Shown: positions 1 to 8,848, counted from the stretch's first letter. The stretch: DNA of 64,000 nucleotides from DASSFG01 sp035550375 (GCA_035550375.1 DASZPH010000060.1:1-64000), one strand, 5' to 3'. The notes: generated by a model not told the origin, from the sequence alone. Numbers and translations: made by a program.

Positions 1-8
1 CGCTCACT

Positions 9-91
9 CGAAAACCTCCGTGCAGGTGTGGCGTGTTTGTTGGCGTTCAACACAAATACGCCCCAAAACGCCGGAGGTTTTCGATTTTTTT
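9..91 (+). terminator. Long inverted repeat followed by a T-run
   Basis: CGAAAACCTCCG at 9-20 is repeated as its exact reverse complement at 72-83, and a T-run follows at 85-91. The interior (GGCGTGTTTG against CAAATACGCC) can extend the pairing. This looks like an intrinsic terminator for a gene to the left of the window. It could instead be the end of a small palindromic repeat, because the loop is unusually long. Confidence 0.5.
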
Positions 92-164
92 CGCCGCGGC
101 CGCGGCCGCCCGGCTTCTGGCTATGCTTGTTTAAGGACTAGAGGAAGCGCATCAGGTATGTAGG

Positions 165-977
165 ATGATTGCAAGTGGTTCAGGGAAGACGAGAGCTTTG
201 ATCGAAGTTATGGTGCGACAGCAAGCGTCGGGCGATAAGGTGGCGGCGAGGAGAACAAGAAATGAGGCGATTCAAGCGGGACAAAAAGACGCCCAATCGG
301 GGCTATACAGAAATCTCGCCATTGCCGACGCAAAGGCGGGGGACTATTGCGCCGCATTTCAGGCCCTCAGAGCACTCAAAGGCGCGGCGGAAAGGAACAG
401 AACCCTAGTGGAAATTGCGAAGATCCAAGCCGAGCGCGGCGAGACGGCCATTGCCCACACGACGCTTGCGGCAATCGTCGGCGCGGCCAGCAGGGACGAA
501 GCCATGGTCGCGATTGGCTCATACCAAGCGAAGCACGGTAACATTGCGGGCGCTTTGCGGACTGCAGCCACGATGAAGGACCCGGTGCACCGGACTGTGG
601 TGTTACGTTACGTTGCCGGCGCCCAGTCGCGCATGAAACGTGGAGCGGCGGCCCGGACGACACTCAAGCAGCTAGTCGAAATAGCGGCATCAATACCCAT
701 CGGCGGGGGTACGGACACGATAGTTTACCTGGAAAATGCCGAGCTTTCAGCGAAGCTCGGCTACCGCGACTTGGCAATCAATTGTTACGAACGAGCCCGT
801 GCCGCTGCTATGCGCTACGCGGAGGTGGAGTATCAAGGATCGCTGCTACGCGACATCGCCAAGTCGGAAGGGAAGGTCGGACTGACTAAGGTGGCGGTGT
901 CCACAGCGACAGAGCTTCCAACGCCGTTCCTGAAGGCATGGTGGTTGCTGGGCCTCGCAGAGGGTCTTCAACCGTGA
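165..977 (+). CDS. TPR-like helical repeat protein
   Basis: A 270-residue protein made almost entirely of short amphipathic helical repeats. The recurring pattern is an R-x-E-A/T-x-V-x-I-A helix followed by A-K-x-G-D/N-x-x-A-A, as in AKAGDYCAAFQAL near residue 64 and QAKHGNIAGAL near 125. Repeats of this kind belong to the TPR/alpha-solenoid class, which usually supports protein-protein contacts. There is no signal peptide, transmembrane segment or catalytic motif. The first 25 residues (MIASGSGKTRALIE) are unlike the repeats. GSGKT resembles a partial P-loop but has no nucleotide-binding fold behind it, so it is probably coincidental. An in-frame TAA lies about 30 bases upstream of the ATG, so the protein is not cut by the window edge, though it may be a decayed longer protein. 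No specific function can be assigned. Confidence 0.6.
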   Translation: MIASGSGKTRALIEVMVRQQASGDKVAARRTRNEAIQAGQKDAQSGLYRNLAIADAKAGDYCAAFQALRALKGAAERNRTLVEIAKIQAERGETAIAHTTLAAIVGAASRDEAMVAIGSYQAKHGNIAGALRTAATMKDPVHRTVVLRYVAGAQSRMKRGAAARTTLKQLVEIAASIPIGGGTDTIVYLENAELSAKLGYRDLAINCYERARAAAMRYAEVEYQGSLLRDIAKSEGKVGLTKVAVSTATELPTPFLKAWWLLGLAEGLQP

Positions 978-1002
978 GATAAAGGGGATCGCGCCAAGCG
1001 AA

Positions 1003-1073
1003 CCACATGGCAGCTTTAGCCGCCCGCGCACGGCCGCCTTCAGGTGGTCGGGGCGGAAAAAGCTGCCATGTGG
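1003..1073. repeat. 15-bp perfect inverted repeat, extended hairpin
   Basis: CCACATGGCAGCTTT at 1003-1017 is exactly reverse-complemented at 1059-1073. After a 2x2 mismatch the pairing continues with CCGCCC (1020-1025) against GGGCGG (1051-1056). It begins 25 bases after the stop of the helical-repeat gene and has no T-run, so it resembles a REP- or MITE-type palindrome more than a simple terminator. Confidence 0.6.
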
Positions 1074-1113
1074 GAATTGAGATATTGTACTCAGGCGCGC
1101 ATCCTGAGCGCCA

Positions 1114-1131
1114 CCGCCGCAGGCGGTTTTT
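1114..1131 (+). terminator. Intrinsic terminator-like hairpin
   Basis: CCGCC-GCAG-type stem: CCGCC (1114-1118), loop GCA, GGCGG (1122-1126), then five T at 1127-1131. It may end transcription from the helical-repeat gene upstream. Confidence 0.45.
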
Positions 1132-1792
1132 GAAAAGAGCTCAAGTTGACGCAACGAGGCGTTCACGAGCCATCTCTGTCGGTGAGGGCGAACCTCAGCG
1201 AGCTGCTGGTATATACGGGGCTCGGGCCCCAAGCTGCCTTATCCGGCGTTCAGCGCTCGACAGAGCGCCATACTTGTCACGACCTTGGCACACGCCGCGG
1301 ATTGCTCCGCGGCGCGGCACCGGCCAGAGTGTCGACGGCGTTATCGGGCACTCGCGTCGGACTCGGCCGCCTCAGGGCCTCAGGCGGCACGGGTTGATGA
1401 AGATAGGATCGAGGTCGAAGCGTGCTCGTTGACGCGATCACGGGGATCGACCGGCCGCGGGCTCGTTGCTCAGCCGGTGGCGGCACCAGCAGCGGCGTGA
1501 GCCGATTGCCACCGCGACTCAAACCGCGACGCGGGCCACGCCAAGAAGATCATAACGGTCGCTTCCACTGGAAACGTGGTGCCCAGGTCACCCGCCAGGC
1601 CCGACGCAGGTGATGCAACCTGTCTTGAGTCGGCCTTGGCCATTCCCACTACCAAAATGTCCACCGACAGTCGAGCCATCCCTTTCACAGAATAATTCAC
1701 AGAATCCCTCACAAGCGGTCGGAATTCACGGAATTCCTGGAACCCGAAGTCTTCAAATCATTCAGGAAAACGCGGGTTTTCGCGAGTAGTTG

Positions 1793-1835
<43 letters not shown>

Positions 1836-2212
1836 GATGACCAAGAAATAGCTGTCTCTTTTTGACGCCGACGCCTGTTTGCGGTAAATCCGCTGAATTT
1901 TTTCCGACACCACCGACAGCAAACGGTCGCCAGTCACAGGCTATCCGAAAAACGCGGCGGGGCAAGTCAAACCAAGGCACCACGCCGCCGCCAGACCGCT
2001 GGCGAACACCTGCCGTACTCGGACCCTCCGTTGTTTCCGCGGGGAAAGCGCTGAACCCCTCGTGACGCGTTTTTCCCAGGTTGCCTCGGCTGACAGGCTA
2101 GCTCCGCACCTGATTCTACCTCTTCAGGCGCCTGCTTGCCGCTGGCGCCCCGCATCGCTACCGTGGACGGTTTAGGAAACCCATCTTCCCTTCTGAGAAC
2201 GGAGTCTCGGCC

Positions 2213-2446
2213 ATGCCCGACCAGATCCCGAACAATTCAACCCGGTCCGTAATCAACTGGCTGCGCACCGGCGGCGACGAAGCGAAGTACTGGACCGAAG
2301 AAGCGCAGCGCGTCTGGGAGCGTTCAGCCGAAGGCGACCCCGCAACTCGGCTCGAGCGTGCCAGAGAGACGCTCGCCCAGTACCTGGAGAACGACGTCGT
2401 CGACGGTTCGTTGCTCAACCACGCGGCGGCACGAGTCGCGGCGTGA
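2213..2446 (+). CDS. Small hypothetical protein (77 aa)
   Basis: A short acidic protein with no signal peptide or membrane segment. It contains a W-x-E-E-A-Q-R-V-W-E-R run near residues 27-37 and a helical second half (RLERARETLAQYLEN). The ATG follows GGAG at a plausible distance (GAACGGAGTCTCGGCC-ATG). It ends 60 bases before the lipoprotein gene on the same strand, so the two may be co-transcribed. I do not recognise the family. The antisense frame covering it is Ser/Arg-rich and looks non-coding. Confidence 0.5.
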   Translation: MPDQIPNNSTRSVINWLRTGGDEAKYWTEEAQRVWERSAEGDPATRLERARETLAQYLENDVVDGSLLNHAAARVAA

Positions 2447-2506
2447 AGCCGAAGACCGTTTGCTCGGCGCGATTAACGATTTCCTGCGAACCTGGATCAC
2501 CGCGTG

Positions 2507-3034
2507 ATGCGACGGTTTCGGTACGCCCTACTCTTGCTCTCAATGGCCGCCGGCTGCCATAGAGCGCCGGTGCAAGAGACGGCCCCCATAGCAATCGACG
2601 CGGAAGACGTGCCCATTACGGCCGCCGACGTGGACATGCCGAAGACCTACGCCGCCGGGGTCGAGCGCATCCGAAACTACCGGGACCAAATAGGCGACGC
2701 CATCTCGGCTGGCACGCCCGGCAAAGCGCATCGGCCACTCGACGAACTGGGATTTGTGCTGGAGGCGCTTCCGTATCTGGCACGAGACTCAGGCGTCCCC
2801 AGGCGACACTGGGAGAATCTGGTTTTGGCGGCCGAAGACATCAGCGAATTAGCCGGCGACGTTCACGCGGCAATCGACAATCACCGCTCCCCCGACTACG
2901 AGAGGGTTGGGCCACTAATCGACGAGGCGATTTGGAGGCTGGCGAACCTTGAGGAGAAGCCTTTCGATCCACGGGCTTTGTCAGCAAGCCGCGTTGGTTC
3001 CATACCTATCCAGAAAGTTCCCGGTAAAGAATAA
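2507..3034 (+). CDS. Small lipoprotein, function unknown
   Basis: 175 residues starting MRRFRYALLLLSMAAGC, a classical lipoprotein signal: Arg-rich n-region, leucine core, and lipobox ending at Cys17. The mature part is acidic and probably helical. It contains E-R-I-R-N-Y-R-D near residue 54 and repeated short helices that include ALPYLARDSG and VHAAIDNH. A GTG lies directly before the ATG at 2504; I chose the ATG. Planctomycetes have many lipoproteins of this size with no known role. It probably sits in the periplasm, anchored to a membrane. The respiratory operon converges on it from the other strand, with about 100 bases between them. Confidence 0.65.
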   Translation: MRRFRYALLLLSMAAGCHRAPVQETAPIAIDAEDVPITAADVDMPKTYAAGVERIRNYRDQIGDAISAGTPGKAHRPLDELGFVLEALPYLARDSGVPRRHWENLVLAAEDISELAGDVHAAIDNHRSPDYERVGPLIDEAIWRLANLEEKPFDPRALSASRVGSIPIQKVPGKE

Positions 3035-3139
3035 ACTACCGCAGCGAAGGTTGCTCCGCCGGCCGCGGCGGTGCCATCGTCAATTCATTGGCAGCCCCGA
3101 TCGGGCGCGAACGGCAGGACTTCGACGCGGCGGGCCGAG

Positions 3140-3670
3140 TCACCGGGACCGCCGCGAGAGTGCAAAGAGTGCAATGACAAGAAACGGCCAACAGAACCAG
3201 GGCCATAGCGAACGCCAGTTTGGAGGCGGGTCGCCGGCTTCCAGTTCGAAGTGGAGGTCCATGCTGTCGGTTGGAAGTCGGACGATGACGGCGAACGTCC
3301 ACCAGCTCGCATGGGGCAAATCCAACTGGGCGGCCTGAAAAAGCTTGTTGCTGGCGGCGGCGCGGGTCGCCGCAAGGCGGATCGTTTCAGAGGACCGCCC
3401 GCGCGGGGCAACTTCGACATCAATCTGGCCGTCGAGAATCGGTTGCCCCGTGCCGACATCCTGGACGAAGACGCTGACATCGACGGGACCTGCCAGCAAC
3501 GGTGTGGGATCGGTGAAGACGGTGACTTGGTAATTCCCATGCTGCTTCGATGCACGGACCGCCCCGCCGTCGGCGCCCGCGACGGCGGGCAGCAGCGCGA
3601 TCGAGCCGGTCAGCAAGATCGCGACGACCGGTGCTGACACGACGCACCCGCGCAGAAAACGGTTCGGCAT
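3140..3670 (-). CDS. YtkA-like membrane-anchored protein
   Basis: 176 residues. A hydrophobic N-terminal segment (about 10-31) acts as signal or anchor. A soluble beta-rich domain (about 45-140) contains Y-Q-V-T-V-F-T-D-P-T-P-L, G-P-V-D-V-S-V-F-V-Q and D-G-Q-I-D-V-E-V, the pattern of YtkA-like extracytoplasmic domains. A C-terminal helix spans about 155-171. The start at 3670 is set by a good ribosome-binding site (GGAGGGTAGGG-ATG) two bases after the stop of the CtaG-fusion gene. It is the last gene of the respiratory operon. A FixH-like role beside a FixG-like partner in oxidase assembly is my inference from position. The longer frame running to 4705 is only open antisense sequence. Confidence 0.7.
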   Translation of the reverse strand: MPNRFLRGCVVSAPVVAILLTGSIALLPAVAGADGGAVRASKQHGNYQVTVFTDPTPLLAGPVDVSVFVQDVGTGQPILDGQIDVEVAPRGRSSETIRLAATRAAASNKLFQAAQLDLPHASWWTFAVIVRLPTDSMDLHFELEAGDPPPNWRSLWPWFCWPFLVIALFALSRRSR

Positions 3671-3672
3671 CC

Positions 3673-6000
3673 CTACCCTCCAGCGGCCATCGTGCCGCGC
3701 ATCTGCATCGGTTGAAAGACGACCCAGACGCCGACAAAAAACAGCAGCGTGATTAATGCCGACCAGGGAAGGAATTCTTTCACAACCTGCCGCCGTCCCG
3801 ATTCGGCCGAGAATGACAGCCGATAGCCCGTATAGAGCGAAAGCAGAAAGCCGAGGTCCAGAAACAGCAGCTCGGCGCGAAGCAACCAAGCCGGAGATGG
3901 CAGGCAGCAGGCGCATCGCCAGTTGGGCTCGCCGAGGTTGCCCAGGCCGAGATCGGCCAGGAATCGCTGCGTGACCGGAACGATCGTTTCGTAGCTGGTA
4001 AACAGATGGAAGCCGTAATGCGCCAGCCACATTCCAAAGCCAAGAGGAATCAGGGCGTAGGTGTAGCGCGTCGCCACCGCAAGGAGAGCGACGGGGGGTT
4101 GCGCCCCGCGACGGCTGGCGAGGCTGGCCAGAGTGACCGCGCCGAGGGGGGTCAGGACGATTGCCAGAAGATAGTAGATGGTAATCATGCCGCGCGCCGA
4201 GAGGCCCAGGGCGGCCGCCGTCCGTTGCTGCCATTCGACAACGGGTCCAACCATGCCCGCCGCGTTTGCGAACGAGCCGAAAACGAGCACGGCCACAAGC
4301 GCCGCAACGTCGGCTCGCTGCGACAAGCGGCCGACCCCCGAGCGGAGACGGTCGTGCCACAACTGCGAGCCCGGCAGGCTGGCGACGAGGCCGACGTTGG
4401 CGTGCGGACACGCCTGCACGCAATCGAGGCAGAAGGTGCAATCCAGGTTGCCCGACTTTCGCGGCTGAAACAGTTCCAGTTCGCAGCCGGGAATGCCGGC
4501 CCGACCGCGAAGGCAGTCCTTCGTGCGACAACTCGTGCAGATCTGCCGGTCGTGGACGGCAACCTCGAACGGCGAGACGAGCGACTGGACGAAGTTGAAC
4601 TGCCCGATCGGGCAGACGTACTTGCAGAAGGCCGCGCCGCGAAAGAAGCCGTCGACGGCGAAGGCCGCCGCGAAGTAGCCGATCGTGATCCAGGCCGTCC
4701 ACCACGGGCTGTCCCAGAGGGCAAACGCCTCATAAGCCCAGAGAAAGAGAGCGAGCAGCGCGACCGCCAACCATTTGCTTCGCAGCCCGCGCGGCCAGGA
4801 CCACCGTTGCGGCAACCAATGGCCGGCGAGTCGTCGCGGCAGTGTGAAGGGGCAGGCCATGCACGACAGGTTTCCCACCGCCAGCAGGCCCAACACCACT
4901 AGGCCCCGCCAGTGAATCCAAGGCAACACGCCGGCCAGATTCAGCGGGCTTGCCTGCGGCCCGCACAGTCCGTCGTAGATCACGGCCGCCGCCACGATCA
5001 GCAAGGGAATTTGCAACGTCAAGCGTGCATGACGCCAGCGGAAGAAGCGGTACAACGGCCCGACTGCAAACGGCCGAGCGTGGCGAGGTCCGGGTCGAGT
5101 CGACCTCGAACCGAGCACGGGCAGGTGGTAGATCACGCGATCAGGGGTATTGGCCTTCTGTGCAGCTCTTGGCCGGCGTTCTGTTTCGGCTCCGTATAAG
5201 AGCCTGAGGCCGATCGCGAAGAGCGGCGCCAAGAAGGCCACCGAGCCGGGCACCCACATCAACACGCCGGCCGCCGTCTGATCGTCGAGCGGTGAGAGGT
5301 TGGCGATCCGCGGCACTTGGGTGTAATGGGGATAGAGAACCCGCGCCGAAAAGGTCAGCAAGGCGGAAAGCACGGTGTTCTGGATGTCGGCCAGGATGAG
5401 ATACGGCAGCAAGACCCACGCCGACCAGCGTGGCCGGCTGGGAAAGGGGCGCACGACCGGATACCAGAAAACGAGTCCCGCCAGGAGGAAACAGGCGTGC
5501 TGCACGTAGTGCCACGGCGGAGAGCGGAGAGCAAGTTCATAAGCCGGCGGGACGTGCCACAGCCAGCTCGCGGCAATGAGCACCGGCAGCGCCGTCAGCG
5601 GATGGGTCAAGCGATGGAAAGGCCGGCGCAGCTCACGAGACGACACCAGCGGCACAACCCAGAGCGTGCGTACCGACCGCGGCAGGCCCCGCAGCAGCGG
5701 AAACATCGGTGCGCTCAGCCAGACCAGGGGCGGGGCCACCATGATGAGCAGCAGGTGCTGCACCATGTGGACTCCGAGCAAGAGCGACGCCAGCGGCTCG
5801 ATCGGCGACGCCAACGCGAGGTAGACCGCTGCCACGCCGCCGAAGAAGGCGACCAATCGACCGCCGTGCCAGCGCCAGGGGTCGCGGCGCCCCAGAGCGC
5901 GCCAACCCCGGTAATAGAGGGTGACCGACACCAGGCACGTCGCCAACAGCCACGGATCCCAGGGCCACGAGCGTAGGCAGGCGTCGAGAGTTGCGCTCAT
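3673..6000 (-). CDS. CtaG copper-assembly domain fused to a FixG/NapH-like Fe-S membrane protein
   Basis: A 775-residue polytopic protein with two parts. Residues 1 to about 275 match the caa3_CtaG family: HMVQH (78-82), SWLWHVPP (145-152) and HYVQH (164-168), all within membrane helices. CtaG delivers copper to the oxidase CuB site. Residues about 320-775 resemble FixG/CcoG, NapH and NosR: paired cysteines C380/C383 and C459/C463 at helix ends, then C488, C491, C496, C506, and a ferredoxin cluster C521-x2-C524-x2-C527-x3-C531-P. More helices follow. Known FixG proteins end in an Ig-like domain; none is visible here. It follows the cytochrome b/c gene by 15 bases in the oxidase operon. The fusion suggests copper reduction and insertion in one polypeptide, which is an inference. 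Confidence 0.85.
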   Translation of the reverse strand: MSATLDACLRSWPWDPWLLATCLVSVTLYYRGWRALGRRDPWRWHGGRLVAFFGGVAAVYLALASPIEPLASLLLGVHMVQHLLLIMVAPPLVWLSAPMFPLLRGLPRSVRTLWVVPLVSSRELRRPFHRLTHPLTALPVLIAASWLWHVPPAYELALRSPPWHYVQHACFLLAGLVFWYPVVRPFPSRPRWSAWVLLPYLILADIQNTVLSALLTFSARVLYPHYTQVPRIANLSPLDDQTAAGVLMWVPGSVAFLAPLFAIGLRLLYGAETERRPRAAQKANTPDRVIYHLPVLGSRSTRPGPRHARPFAVGPLYRFFRWRHARLTLQIPLLIVAAAVIYDGLCGPQASPLNLAGVLPWIHWRGLVVLGLLAVGNLSCMACPFTLPRRLAGHWLPQRWSWPRGLRSKWLAVALLALFLWAYEAFALWDSPWWTAWITIGYFAAAFAVDGFFRGAAFCKYVCPIGQFNFVQSLVSPFEVAVHDRQICTSCRTKDCLRGRAGIPGCELELFQPRKSGNLDCTFCLDCVQACPHANVGLVASLPGSQLWHDRLRSGVGRLSQRADVAALVAVLVFGSFANAAGMVGPVVEWQQRTAAALGLSARGMITIYYLLAIVLTPLGAVTLASLASRRGAQPPVALLAVATRYTYALIPLGFGMWLAHYGFHLFTSYETIVPVTQRFLADLGLGNLGEPNWRCACCLPSPAWLLRAELLFLDLGFLLSLYTGYRLSFSAESGRRQVVKEFLPWSALITLLFFVGVWVVFQPMQMRGTMAAGG

Positions 6001-6015
6001 GGCCGTCTGCCTCGG

Positions 6016-7500
6016 TCACTGGACCACGGCGGCCGACCGCGGGGCCGGTTGACCGTGCGGGCGCAGGGCCGACAGGAATTCGACCATCGCCGTCATTTCG
6101 TCTGGCGAGACCTGCTTGCCGTAGGCCGGCATGTTGCCTCCGCCGGGCGTGCCGTTGCTGATCTGGTCGACGAGCTGGTCGGCGGTCAGGCGGGCGCCGA
6201 CGCCCGCCAGGTCGGGGCCGCGTTTGCCGCCGCGCCCCTCCAGGGCGTGACAGTTTCGGCAGTTCTTGTATTGAAATACGGCCGCGCCGGCGAGCCTGAC
6301 GGGCGTCGCCCCGTCGATCAGGTCGACCGGCACCGGCTCGCCGCTCCAGGCCGTCATCTGCGGCGACCAGGGGGCCGTGGCGCCTTGATAAGTTAACGTG
6401 CCCAGCACCGTATAGCCGACGACCACCAGCAATACCGCCACGGGCCGCCGACTCGGCGCCCGCTCGCCGCGATTGCTGATGACCGGCACCAGGAAGAGCG
6501 CCGCGATCAAGAGCAGCGGCAGGAACAAGATGATGAACGTCTCGGCTTCGGGCGGACTCAGCGAGAGAAGCGCGAAGAGCCAGAGGAACGGCCATTCCGG
6601 CCGGGGATTGGCCCCGGCCAGCAAAGGATCAGGCGGGTCGTTCGGCCCTTTCGGACCGAGCACGGCTGCCAGCAGCACCACGACCAGCACCGCCGCGGCC
6701 GAGAAGAAGGCGTCTTTCAGCATCGCCGGCCCCAGAAACGGCACGCCCGTGGTGTGCAAATCGTGCTGATACTCGGCATCGTAGCGGTCGGGGTCGACGG
6801 CCTGCCCGGGCACCGGCGCCGCGCTGATTCCGCATTTGAGCACCAGCCAAAGATGGAGCGCCAACGAGGCCAGCAGCGCGCCGGGGATGACGAACACGTG
6901 CAGGGCGAAGAAACGGCTCAGAGCGTCGCCGCCGATCACCACGTTTCCCAGGATCAGGTGGACGAGTTGCGGCCCCATGCCCGGCGCGCGTCCGGCCATC
7001 GAGCCGCCGACCGCCAGACCCCAATAGGCGTCGGGGTCCCAGCGCAGGATCTGGCCGGTGAAGAACATGCCCAGCGTACACAGCAGAAGCACCACGCCCA
7101 CCATCCAGGTCAGCTCGCGGGGATACTTGTAGGCGCCGTGCAGGAAGACCTGCGTCGCGTGGGCCAGGACCAGAACGACCATGCCCGACCCCGCGTAGTA
7201 GTGCAGCGCTCGCAGGAACCAGCCGAGCGGCGCTTCGTAGTCCAGGTAGAGCAAGCTGTCGTAGGCCTTGTCGGCCGACGGCACGTAGACCAGCGCCAGA
7301 CCGATGCCGGTGAGGATCTGCAGCATAAGCAGCGTCATCGACGCGCTGCCGAAGACATACCACCAGCCCAGCGGCCCCGCCGAGCTGCGCGGAATCGGAT
7401 GCCGCAGCATGGGCAGAATGGTGTCGCCGAAACGGAGTCGGACGTCGAACCACGAGCCAAGACGACGCACCAAGCCGGTTGGACGTTGTTCTGATGTCAT
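6016..7500 (-). CDS. Cytochrome b (b6-type) fused to a C-terminal cytochrome c domain
   Basis: 494 residues. Heme b ligands are H100/H114 in one helix and H201/H216 in another. The second pair has 14 intervening residues, as in cytochrome b6, rather than the 13 of mitochondrial cytochrome b. The P-E-W quinol-site motif is at 301-303. After several further helices a monoheme cytochrome c domain follows (CRNCH at 414-418, likely Met ligand in GGGNMPAYG at 457). This is the membrane core of a quinol:cytochrome c reductase with its c-heme exit domain attached. The start at 7500 overlaps the Rieske stop by four bases (ATGA), which indicates translational coupling. The longer frame to 7800 simply runs antiphase through the Rieske gene. 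Confidence 0.9.
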   Translation of the reverse strand: MTSEQRPTGLVRRLGSWFDVRLRFGDTILPMLRHPIPRSSAGPLGWWYVFGSASMTLLMLQILTGIGLALVYVPSADKAYDSLLYLDYEAPLGWFLRALHYYAGSGMVVLVLAHATQVFLHGAYKYPRELTWMVGVVLLLCTLGMFFTGQILRWDPDAYWGLAVGGSMAGRAPGMGPQLVHLILGNVVIGGDALSRFFALHVFVIPGALLASLALHLWLVLKCGISAAPVPGQAVDPDRYDAEYQHDLHTTGVPFLGPAMLKDAFFSAAAVLVVVLLAAVLGPKGPNDPPDPLLAGANPRPEWPFLWLFALLSLSPPEAETFIILFLPLLLIAALFLVPVISNRGERAPSRRPVAVLLVVVGYTVLGTLTYQGATAPWSPQMTAWSGEPVPVDLIDGATPVRLAGAAVFQYKNCRNCHALEGRGGKRGPDLAGVGARLTADQLVDQISNGTPGGGNMPAYGKQVSPDEMTAMVEFLSALRPHGQPAPRSAAVVQ

Positions 7501-8042
7501 GCGGTTTGGTCCAGCGTATCTTGCAGCGTCGGATAGTGGGGCGCCTGCACTTCGAGCTGGCCATCTTGGATCCGCCAGACGCACCGAAAGAGTCCCCGCG
7601 GCGGAGGTCCCGACGCCCGCTCCCCATTGGCGTAATACACGCCGCCGTGGCAGGGACACATGAAGAGTCCCGACTGCGGAAACCACGAAACCGGACAGCC
7701 CAGGTGGGCACAATTCATGGCCAGGACGAGAAACTCCTCGAGCTGATCCTCCCCTTGGTTGCGGACGTAGACGCCCGTGTTGGCCACCATGCCGTCCCAC
7801 GGCTGCCGCAGCGGATTTGCGAAGGTCACCAGCCGCGTCTCATTCAAAGGAAAGCCGTCGACGCTCCCCAGCGGCACCCAGGCCACCGGCTTTTTGCGCA
7901 CTCCCACCACATAACCGACGAAAGGGAGGCCGACGACCGCGGCGGCGATCGCGCCCAGTCCGTAGGTGACGAGCTCAAAAAACGTTCGCCGCGGAGGACG
8001 AGGTTCCGGAACAACCGATTCAGGGCAAGAGGTTTCGCTCAT
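7497..8042 (-). CDS. Rieske iron-sulfur protein of the bc complex
   Basis: 181 residues. An N-terminal membrane anchor (about 21-47, after R-R-T-F-F-E) resembles a Tat-type signal anchor. The Rieske cluster motifs are CAHLGC (C111, H113, C116) and CPCHGG (C129, C131, H132), giving two Cys and two His ligands plus the disulfide pair. It takes electrons from quinol to the c-type heme. The gene overlaps the diheme cytochrome c gene upstream and the cytochrome b gene downstream by ATGA, so the three products are probably made in fixed ratio. Confidence 0.93.
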   Translation of the reverse strand: MSETSCPESVVPEPRPPRRTFFELVTYGLGAIAAAVVGLPFVGYVVGVRKKPVAWVPLGSVDGFPLNETRLVTFANPLRQPWDGMVANTGVYVRNQGEDQLEEFLVLAMNCAHLGCPVSWFPQSGLFMCPCHGGVYYANGERASGPPPRGLFRCVWRIQDGQLEVQAPHYPTLQDTLDQTA

Positions 8043-8848
8043 GGTGTTCGTCCTTCTATATCTGCCGACAAGCGGTTGGCCGCGGCGGCCGTTTCTTCGC
8101 GGGAGGCGGAAGGCGAGCCTCGCCGCCAGGCCCCGAGCAACGCGACCAGTTGATCGATCTCGACGGACGAGAGCGGCTGGTAGTCGTCCCCGCGGCCGTC
8201 GTTCTCGGCAAAGTCGGGCATACCCAGGTCGGGTCGGCCGGTAATGATCAAACGGCGCAGTGCCCGGTCGCTGATCAGGCTCAAAAAGGCCCGATCGTTG
8301 ATGGGTCCGACCTCGCTCGTTCCTTCACCATGTTTGCCGTGACAGCCGGCACAGGCACGAGCGAATGCCGTCGCGCCCGTCGTCGGTTCTTCATCCGATG
8401 GGCTCGAGGCGTGTTGCTCCGCCCGATACGGCGGCAAGGCGAGTTGTTCATCAACCTTGGATTTCCAGCGCGGCTTCAACCCGGCGGCTAGCGCCTTGAC
8501 CTGGGCTTCCGTCAGCGGACCGCCTCGCTCGCGGACGAAGGCGGCCATCGGCGTGCCCGGCCGACCATCTCGGATCACCCTCAGCAGTTCCTCGTCAGGC
8601 ACGATGGCCAGAAAGACGGCATCGTTGAGCGGGGGAGCAGGCCCCTTCATCCCGTCGGCACCATGGCAACCGGCGCAGTTCTGGCGAAACAATCGGTCGA
8701 AATCGACGACCTGGTCAGAGCGAACGGGCCGATTTGCGGGGTTTGGCCGGCCGGGAAAATCGCAGCCGGCAAGTAGCGTTGCGAAGGCGATCCAGGTCAC
8801 GCTTGCGACCAGCTTTAGCCGGTGGTTACGGTGCGGGCGGAACCTCAT
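8039..8848 (-). CDS. Diheme cytochrome c lipoprotein
   Basis: 269 residues. The lipoprotein signal ends L-L-A-G-C with Cys29. Two class I cytochrome c modules follow: CAGCH at 58-62 with a likely Met ligand in G-T-P-M-A-A-F, and CAGCH at 166-170 with a likely Met in L-G-M-P-D-F. A linker of about 40 polar residues separates them. It should sit on the periplasmic face and carry electrons between the bc complex and the caa3 oxidase. The ATG at 8848 overlaps the stop of the duplicated membrane-protein gene (ATGA). The longer frame to 9292 has no support. Confidence 0.9.
   Translation of the reverse strand: MRFRPHRNHRLKLVASVTWIAFATLLAGCDFPGRPNPANRPVRSDQVVDFDRLFRQNCAGCHGADGMKGPAPPLNDAVFLAIVPDEELLRVIRDGRPGTPMAAFVRERGGPLTEAQVKALAAGLKPRWKSKVDEQLALPPYRAEQHASSPSDEEPTTGATAFARACAGCHGKHGEGTSEVGPINDRAFLSLISDRALRRLIITGRPDLGMPDFAENDGRGDDYQPLSSVEIDQLVALLGAWRRGSPSASREETAAAANRLSADIEGRTP

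Noticed and set aside
165..220. GSGKT near the N-terminus of the helical-repeat protein as a Walker A site
   Set aside because: No Walker B, sensor or nucleotide-binding fold follows; the rest is alpha-solenoid repeats.
1007..1432. A 141-residue frame in the gene-poor region
   Set aside because: Extremely Arg-rich, crosses the terminator-like hairpin at 1114-1131 and part of the 1003-1073 palindrome, and has no ribosome-binding site.
3671..4705. Extension of the YtkA-like frame to 521 residues on the minus strand
   Set aside because: The upstream part runs in another frame through the CtaG/FixG fusion gene, which has clear motifs. The extension is Arg/Gly-rich with no motif, and a strong ribosome-binding site marks the start at 3670.
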